Assembly (NCBI RefSeq): GCF_033441515.1
Contig: NZ_JAWQJT010000001.1
Span: 1,364,001-1,428,000, forward strand
DNA length: 64,000 nucleotides
DNA from: Amycolatopsis solani
GTDB lineage: Bacteria > Actinomycetota > Actinomycetes > Mycobacteriales > Pseudonocardiaceae
Direction: 5' to 3'
This document shows, piece by piece, positions 59,855 through 64,000 of the stretch (the first letter of the stretch is position 1; each line of letters begins with the position of its first letter). The notes beneath the pieces are model-generated. The model was given only the letters and a program-made list of their open reading frames with translations, was not told the origin of the DNA and made no database searches. Both the position numbers and the translations under genes were made by a program.

Positions 59855-60130
59855 CTACCTGGTTACGCCTCGGCGTCCGTACGCGCCGGCGGCGATGCTC
59901 ACGCCGATGGCGGCGAGCACGACCTGGGTGAGGATCTCCAGCCAGTCGATGCCGTCCGTGTCGGCGTACCCGAGGCCGCGCGCGATCGCCGTGCCGATGA
60001 AGGCGGCGACGATACCGATCACGATGGTCAGCCAGATCGGGATGCTCTGCTTGCCGGGTGCGACCAGCCGGCCCAGAACGCCGATGATCAGCCCGACGAT
60101 GATGGCGCTGACGATGCCGGCGACAGTCAT
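59855..60130 (-). CDS. Second GlsB/YeaQ/YmgE-family membrane protein
   Basis: A 91-residue paralogue of the gene at 59407: VSAIIVGLIIGVLGRLVAPGKQSIPIWLTIVIGIVAAFIGTAIARGLG, three membrane helices and a basic C-terminus. ATG 60130 follows GAGGAG with six bases between; GTG 60133 is immediately before it. It ends 12 bases before a strong terminator. The paralogous pair is probably a tandem duplication with separate transcripts. Confidence 0.85.
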   Translation of the reverse strand: MTVAGIVSAIIVGLIIGVLGRLVAPGKQSIPIWLTIVIGIVAAFIGTAIARGLGYADTDGIDWLEILTQVVLAAIGVSIAAGAYGRRGVTR

Positions 60131-60225
60131 CACTTTCTCCTCTCAAGGATCCGCGGACCCGGCCACTCGGGTCCGTCGGACTCGGTGAGCGGAGTGCCCG
60201 CCCCACCCGGGCCTGAAACGCGAAA

Positions 60226-60253
60226 AGGGCCCTCCCCACTCGGGGAGAGCCCT
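60226..60253 (-). terminator. Terminator of the fadE5-like gene
   Basis: Twelve-base arms (60226-60237 and 60242-60253), one mismatch, four-base loop, followed on the minus strand by TTTTC. It lies 13 bases after the dehydrogenase stop codon. Confidence 0.8.
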
Positions 60254-60265
60254 ATTCGTGACCTA

Positions 60266-62101
60266 TCAGAAGGCGGCTTCGTCGAGCTCCATCAGCGCGT
60301 TGTCGGCGGCCTCCACGATGGCGCGGCGGGCGGTCAGCTCCGGCAGCACCTGCTTCGCGAAGAACGACGCCACGGCGATCTTGCCCTCGTAGAACGCGAC
60401 GTCCTTGGCGGCCGCGCCCGCGTCGAGCTTGCCGATGGCGACCTCGGCGTGCTTGAGCAGCTGCCAGCCGATGAGCAGGTCGCCGACCGACATCAGCAGG
60501 CGGACCGTGTGCTGGCCGACCTTGTTGATGTTCTGCGGGTCCTCCTGCGACGCGGTCAGGTAGCCGATCAGCGAGCCGAGCATGCCCTGCGTGTCTTCGA
60601 GGGCCTGCTTGAGCAGCCCGCGCTCGTTCTTGAGCCGGCCGTTGCCCGCCTCGGACTCGATGAACTTCGTGATCTCGCCGGCGACGAAGGCGAGCGACTG
60701 GCCCTTGTCTCGGACGATCTTCCGGAAGAAGAAGTCCAGCGACTGGATCGCCGTGGTGCCCTCGTAGAGCGAGTCGATCTTGGCGTCGCGGATGTACTGC
60801 TCGATCGGGTAGTCCTGCAGGAAGCCGGACCCGCCCAGGGTCTGCAGCGACTGCACGAGCTGCTCGGTGGCGCGCTCGGAGCCGACGCCCTTGACGATCG
60901 GCAGCAGCAGGTCGTTGACGCCGTGGGCGATCTTCTGGTCACCCTCGCCGGTCCACAGCTGGTCCTGGAACGACGCCGTGTACAGGTACACCGCGCGCAG
61001 GCCCTCGGCGTACGCCTTCTGCAGCATCAGCGAGCGGCGGACGTCCGGGTGGTGCGTGATGGTGACGCGCGGGGCGGCCTTGTTCAGCATGTTCGGCAGG
61101 TCGGCGCCCTGGACGCGCTCCTTGGCGTACTCGAGCGCGTTGAGGTAACCGGTCGACAGCGTCGCGATGGCCTTCGTGCCGACCATCATCCGGGCGTACT
61201 CGATGACCTGGAACATCTGCGCGATGCCGTCGTGCACCTCGCCGAGCAGCCAGCCCTTGGCCGGGGTGCCGTGCTGGCCGAAGGTCAGCTCGCACGTCGT
61301 GGAGGCCTTGATGCCCATCTTGTGCTCGACGTTGGTGACGTAGGCGCCGTTGCGCTCGCCCAGCTCGCCGGTCTTGGTGTCGAAGTGGAACTTCGGCACG
61401 AGGAACAGCGACAGGCCCTTGGTGCCCGGCTTGGTCTCGATGCCGGGACCCTCGGGGCGCGCCAGCACGAGGTGCATGATGTTTTCGCTCATGTCGTGCT
61501 CGGCCGAGGTGATGAACCGCTTCACGCCGTCGATGTGCCAGGAGCCGTCCTCCTGCTGCACGGCCTTGGTGCGGCCCGCGCCGACGTCGGAGCCGGCGTC
61601 CGGCTCGGTCAGCACCATCGTCGCGCCCCAGGCGCGGTCGATCATCAGCTGCGCCCAGTGCTTCTGCTCTTCGGTGCCGTTCTTGTCGACGATCATCGCG
61701 AAGTTCGGGCCCGCCATGTACATGAACAGCGGGGCGTTCGCGCCGAGGATGAGCTCGGAGGCGGCCCACTGCACGGTCGGGGGCAGGCCGAAGCCGCCGA
61801 GGTCGTTGGTGAGGCCGAGGCGCCACCACTCGCCCTCGATGAGCTGCTGGTAGCTCTTCTTGAACGACTCCGGGATCTTCACGCTGAACGTCTTCGGGTC
61901 GTACACCGGCGGGTTGCGGTCCGCGTCGGCGAACGACTCGGCGAGCGGGCCGGTGGCGAGCTTGTTCAGCTCGGACAGCACACCGCGCGCGGTCTCTTCG
62001 TCGGACTCGGCGAGCACGCCCTTGCCAAGGCGCTCCTGCACGCCGAGTACCTCGAAGAGGTTGAACTCCAGGTCTCGGACGTTGCTCTTGTAGTGGCCCA
62101 T
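60266..62101 (-). CDS. fadE5: Acyl-CoA dehydrogenase (FadE5-like)
   Basis: A 611-residue acyl-CoA dehydrogenase, the same length as mycobacterial FadE5 and with its characteristic N-terminus ([20 protein letters not shown]). It oxidises acyl-CoA to enoyl-CoA with FAD. The fold's blocks are present: [43 protein letters not shown] and the C-terminal [36 protein letters not shown], where the catalytic Glu lies in YEGTT. In mycobacteria fadE5 is next to fadA2-fabG4-htdX, but here it is 46 kb away. Two operators of the same type as at fabG4 lie upstream, which reconnects the genes. Confidence 0.95.
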   Translation of the reverse strand: MGHYKSNVRDLEFNLFEVLGVQERLGKGVLAESDEETARGVLSELNKLATGPLAESFADADRNPPVYDPKTFSVKIPESFKKSYQQLIEGEWWRLGLTNDLGGFGLPPTVQWAASELILGANAPLFMYMAGPNFAMIVDKNGTEEQKHWAQLMIDRAWGATMVLTEPDAGSDVGAGRTKAVQQEDGSWHIDGVKRFITSAEHDMSENIMHLVLARPEGPGIETKPGTKGLSLFLVPKFHFDTKTGELGERNGAYVTNVEHKMGIKASTTCELTFGQHGTPAKGWLLGEVHDGIAQMFQVIEYARMMVGTKAIATLSTGYLNALEYAKERVQGADLPNMLNKAAPRVTITHHPDVRRSLMLQKAYAEGLRAVYLYTASFQDQLWTGEGDQKIAHGVNDLLLPIVKGVGSERATEQLVQSLQTLGGSGFLQDYPIEQYIRDAKIDSLYEGTTAIQSLDFFFRKIVRDKGQSLAFVAGEITKFIESEAGNGRLKNERGLLKQALEDTQGMLGSLIGYLTASQEDPQNINKVGQHTVRLLMSVGDLLIGWQLLKHAEVAIGKLDAGAAAKDVAFYEGKIAVASFFAKQVLPELTARRAIVEAADNALMELDEAAF

Positions 62102-62148
62102 GTCGTCACTCCAATGTGTTCGGCTCCCCGGCCGGGCACATACTCGCC

Positions 62149-62186
62149 TTACTCGCCGGTAACTTCAGGATATTACCTGCGGGTAA
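62149..62186 (-). promoter_or_regulatory. Tandem YTAC-N6-GTAR operators upstream of fadE5-like gene
   Basis: TTACTCGCCGGTAA at 62149-62162 and TTACCTGCGGGTAA at 62173-62186, 24 bases apart, lying 48 to 85 bases before the start codon. They share half-sites and spacing with the operators at 13176, 16126 and 16142. Confidence 0.75.
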
Positions 62187-62259
62187 CTGGAGCAAGCAGA
62201 TCCGCACCACCGAGTACCGGAATTCCCCACAAAAGTGGCGTTGTGCCTGGGGAACGGCC

Positions 62260-63045
62260 TCAGCGGTGCCCCGGGATCGCCGTTGTGTCGGCCGTCACCG
62301 GCACGTGGCCGTCCTCGGTGCGGGCGATCAGGATCCCGCCGCGGAAGGCGATGGTCACCGCGTGTGTCCGGTCCCGCGCGGACAGCTTGCGCAGGATGCT
62401 CTTCACGTGCGTCCGGACCGTCTCCACGGAGAGGAACAGCAGCTTCGCGATCGCCGAGTTCTCGAGACCTTCGGCGACGAGCTGGAGCACCTGGTATTCG
62501 CGCCTGGACAGCGGCATCCCGCCGCGGCCGGCGGGTGGGCTGTCGTGGGCGAGGTCGCCCTTGGGCACGGTCGACCGCTTCGGCCGGGCGGTCAGCGCGG
62601 CCAGTGCCGGGTCGATGTACCGGCGCTCGGTGTGAGCGCGCCGGATCGCTTCGGCGAGCCGTCGTGAATCGATCGACCGCGGCACGATCGCGTGCGCCCC
62701 GGCGGCGATCGCGGCCGCCAGGTACTGCTGGGTGCGATTCGCGTCACGGATGAGCGTGACGAGGATCAGCGCCGGGTCGCCGGTGTTGAGCAGCTTGGTC
62801 AGGTGGCAGTTCGGGTCGAGCGCCGAATCGAGCACGACGACGTCCGGCTTGACCTGCTCGCACAGCTGCAGCGCGGCGTGGTGGCTGGCCGCCTGCCCGG
62901 CCCAGTGCAGCCCCTGGCTGCGGTGGACGAGCGCGGCGAGACCGTCCCGGTAGATCGGGACGGGATCGACGACCGCCACGCCGAGACTGCGCCCGCCGGG
63001 TCCGATCGGCCCCGTGGGCCTGCGGGTGGGCTCGATGCCGTGCAT
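62260..63045 (-). CDS. LuxR-type response regulator with atypical receiver
   Basis: A 261-residue NarL/LuxR regulator. The receiver domain (about 20-140) has VAVVDPVPIYRDGL at strand 1, VVVLDSA with the presumed phosphoryl Asp, and LVTLIRD, but the conserved lysine is replaced in HAIVPRSI, and the usual acidic pair is reduced. The C-terminal HTH is complete: LSRREYQVLQLVAEGLENSAIAKLLFLSVETVRTHVKSILRKL. ATG 63045 has GGAGG seven bases upstream; a longer frame to 63192 is poorly supported. No histidine kinase is adjacent. It may work without phosphorylation. Confidence 0.88.
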   Translation of the reverse strand: MHGIEPTRRPTGPIGPGGRSLGVAVVDPVPIYRDGLAALVHRSQGLHWAGQAASHHAALQLCEQVKPDVVVLDSALDPNCHLTKLLNTGDPALILVTLIRDANRTQQYLAAAIAAGAHAIVPRSIDSRRLAEAIRRAHTERRYIDPALAALTARPKRSTVPKGDLAHDSPPAGRGGMPLSRREYQVLQLVAEGLENSAIAKLLFLSVETVRTHVKSILRKLSARDRTHAVTIAFRGGILIARTEDGHVPVTADTTAIPGHR

Positions 63046-63312
63046 CGTGGGCCTCCGTCTCCTGCGCCGTCGCTCCTGGGACGCCGAACCTCCGGCACCA
63101 TCCGATCCCCCCTGCCGGGACCGGCCAAAAGTGACTCCTCCTGCTTGGTACGAGTCGCGATTGCGCAGCTCATGACGCCGAATCCCCCTCATGGCCCAAC
63201 CGCCCGGTCACAGCAAACTCTCGGTAGAAAACGGTGCGAACGAGGTCGTGCGGCGGGGGCTGGAAGGACCTGATGGGGGTGTCGTTGCTACTGAGGGTGG
63301 CCCGCAGGTCGT

Positions 63313-63873
63313 TCAACGATTTCGACGATCGCGGGATGCGGCCCGCAGCCGTCCGAACTCCTCGCCGAGCCCGGCCGGCGTCCAGTGCGCGTTGAGCCCA
63401 CTCGGGTTGGGCAGCACCCACACGTGGGTGTCGCCGATCGGCGCCTCCTGGGGGCCCACGCCCGCCTTCGGGAAGCCGAACGCGGTCCGGTACGCCGTGA
63501 TCCCGACGACGGCGAGCCAGGCCGGCCGGTACTCGAGCACCTTCGCGACGAGGATCTTGCCGCCTTCGCGCAGATCGTCAGCGGTGAGCTCGTCGGCACG
63601 GGCGGTCGTCCTCGCGACGACGTTGGTGATGCCGAGGCCGAGGTCGAGCAGCCGCTCCTGCTCCTCGGGCCGGTACCGGCGCGGGGTGAACCCGCCGGCG
63701 TGGAGGGCGGGCCAGAAGCGGTTGCCCGGGCGGGCGAAGTGCTGCTTGAGCACGCCGGAGTAGAGGCCGGGGTTGATGCCGCAGAAGAGGACGTCCAGGT
63801 CCGGGGCGATGACGTCCGGGATGGTCGTGCCGTGCGCCGCGGCGAGCTGGTCCTTGGTGGGTCGGGTGCTCAC
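63313..63873 (-). CDS. mug: G/U mismatch-specific DNA glycosylase (Mug/TDG)
   Basis: A 186-residue uracil/thymine mismatch glycosylase. The catalytic motif GINPGLYSG (Asn near residue 36) and the second motif LPNPSGLNAHW are those of the MUG/TDG family. It removes U or T opposite G after deamination, the same lesion that Vsr handles in the defence island, but it is a housekeeping gene far from it. GTG 63873 is preferred because GGAGAA precedes it; the frame extends to 63915. Confidence 0.9.
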   Translation of the reverse strand: MSTRPTKDQLAAAHGTTIPDVIAPDLDVLFCGINPGLYSGVLKQHFARPGNRFWPALHAGGFTPRRYRPEEQERLLDLGLGITNVVARTTARADELTADDLREGGKILVAKVLEYRPAWLAVVGITAYRTAFGFPKAGVGPQEAPIGDTHVWVLPNPSGLNAHWTPAGLGEEFGRLRAASRDRRNR

Positions 63874-63969
63874 TTCTCCAGTTTCCGCGGGCACCGGGGG
63901 TAGCGGATCACGCACTGACCTGCGTACCCTGTGTGATCTCCCGCACAGCGTCGTACCGAGGAGGATTTC

Positions 63970-64000
63970 GTGCAGCTTCCGCTCATCCTCGGGCTCGTCG
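63970..64000 (+). CDS. Start of a gene cut by the window end
   Basis: A GTG at 63970 preceded by GAGGAGGA begins a frame reading QLPLILGLV, a hydrophobic start suggesting a signal peptide or membrane segment. Only ten codons are visible, so the product is unknown. Divergent from the Mug-type gene. Confidence 0.4.
   Translation, partial: MQLPLILGLV

Noticed and set aside
60185..62635. 816-residue plus-strand open frame opposite fadE5
   Set aside because: Antisense to a protein with clear acyl-CoA dehydrogenase motifs; composition is that of a shadow frame.
1..64000. CRISPR arrays, tRNA or rRNA genes
   Set aside because: Looked for by eye; no regularly spaced repeats, cloverleaf-like sequences or rRNA-like stretches were recognised. 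A covariance-model scan would be decisive.

Overview
The window is high-GC actinobacterial chromosome, most likely from the Pseudonocardiaceae (Amycolatopsis or a close relative). This is inferred from the strong GC bias, frequent GTG and TTG starts, many TetR regulators, and a FadE5 / FadA2 / FabG4 / HtdX fatty-acid gene set of the kind known in mycobacteria and relatives. No rRNA, tRNA or CRISPR array was seen.

Positions 1 to about 10,250 are the right end of an integrated mobile element (actinophage-like or an integrative element). It has a leftward train of small, tightly coupled genes (HNH endonuclease, HTH protein, a RAD52-like annealing protein, several unknowns) and a divergent regulator pair around a cluster of ATGCG repeats. 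A membrane protein and a large serine integrase sit at the right edge. The left end lies outside the window.

Positions 10,323-17,456 are core chromosome: a TipA-type MerR regulator, a DoxX protein, thiolase, FabG4, a MaoC hydratase, a TetR regulator and two tandem SCP2-like proteins. A motif YTAC-N6-GTAR lies between the thiolase and fabG4, twice beside the tetR gene, and twice again 46 kb away upstream of the fadE5-like gene at 62.1 kb. This points to one TetR regulon for fatty-acid metabolism.

Positions 17,517-30,856 are a defence island, visibly less GC-rich than its flanks, and the most interesting region. A leftward operon of four overlapping genes encodes a GHKL-ATPase/SF2-helicase fusion, a NERD-nuclease/SF1-helicase fusion, a DrmA-type helicase and a DrmB-type DUF1998 protein. 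Divergent from it is a 5-cytosine DNA methyltransferase, followed by a convergent Vsr endonuclease. This looks like a non-canonical class 2 DISARM-like system: drmA, drmB and a 5mC methyltransferase are present. The phospholipase-D gene drmC is not seen, and extra modules occur that are otherwise known from MutL/MORC-type restriction-modification loci.

Positions 30,906-64,000 are chromosomal again: FxsA, a pentapeptide-like membrane protein, a TetR/ABC exporter pair, the branched-chain 2-oxoacid dehydrogenase operon (bkdABC), an M20 peptidase, TetR plus an NAD(P)-binding protein, and the ATP-grasp / alpha-E / transglutaminase trio. These are followed by a polar amino-acid ABC importer, a large beta-helix membrane protein, SRPBCC and SMI1/KNR4 proteins, and a thioredoxin-NHL protein with a GroES-like partner. 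The right end holds a VanW protein, an XRE/LRR pair, an MFS exporter, two GlsB/YmgE proteins, the FadE5-like dehydrogenase, an atypical LuxR response regulator and a Mug-type glycosylase.
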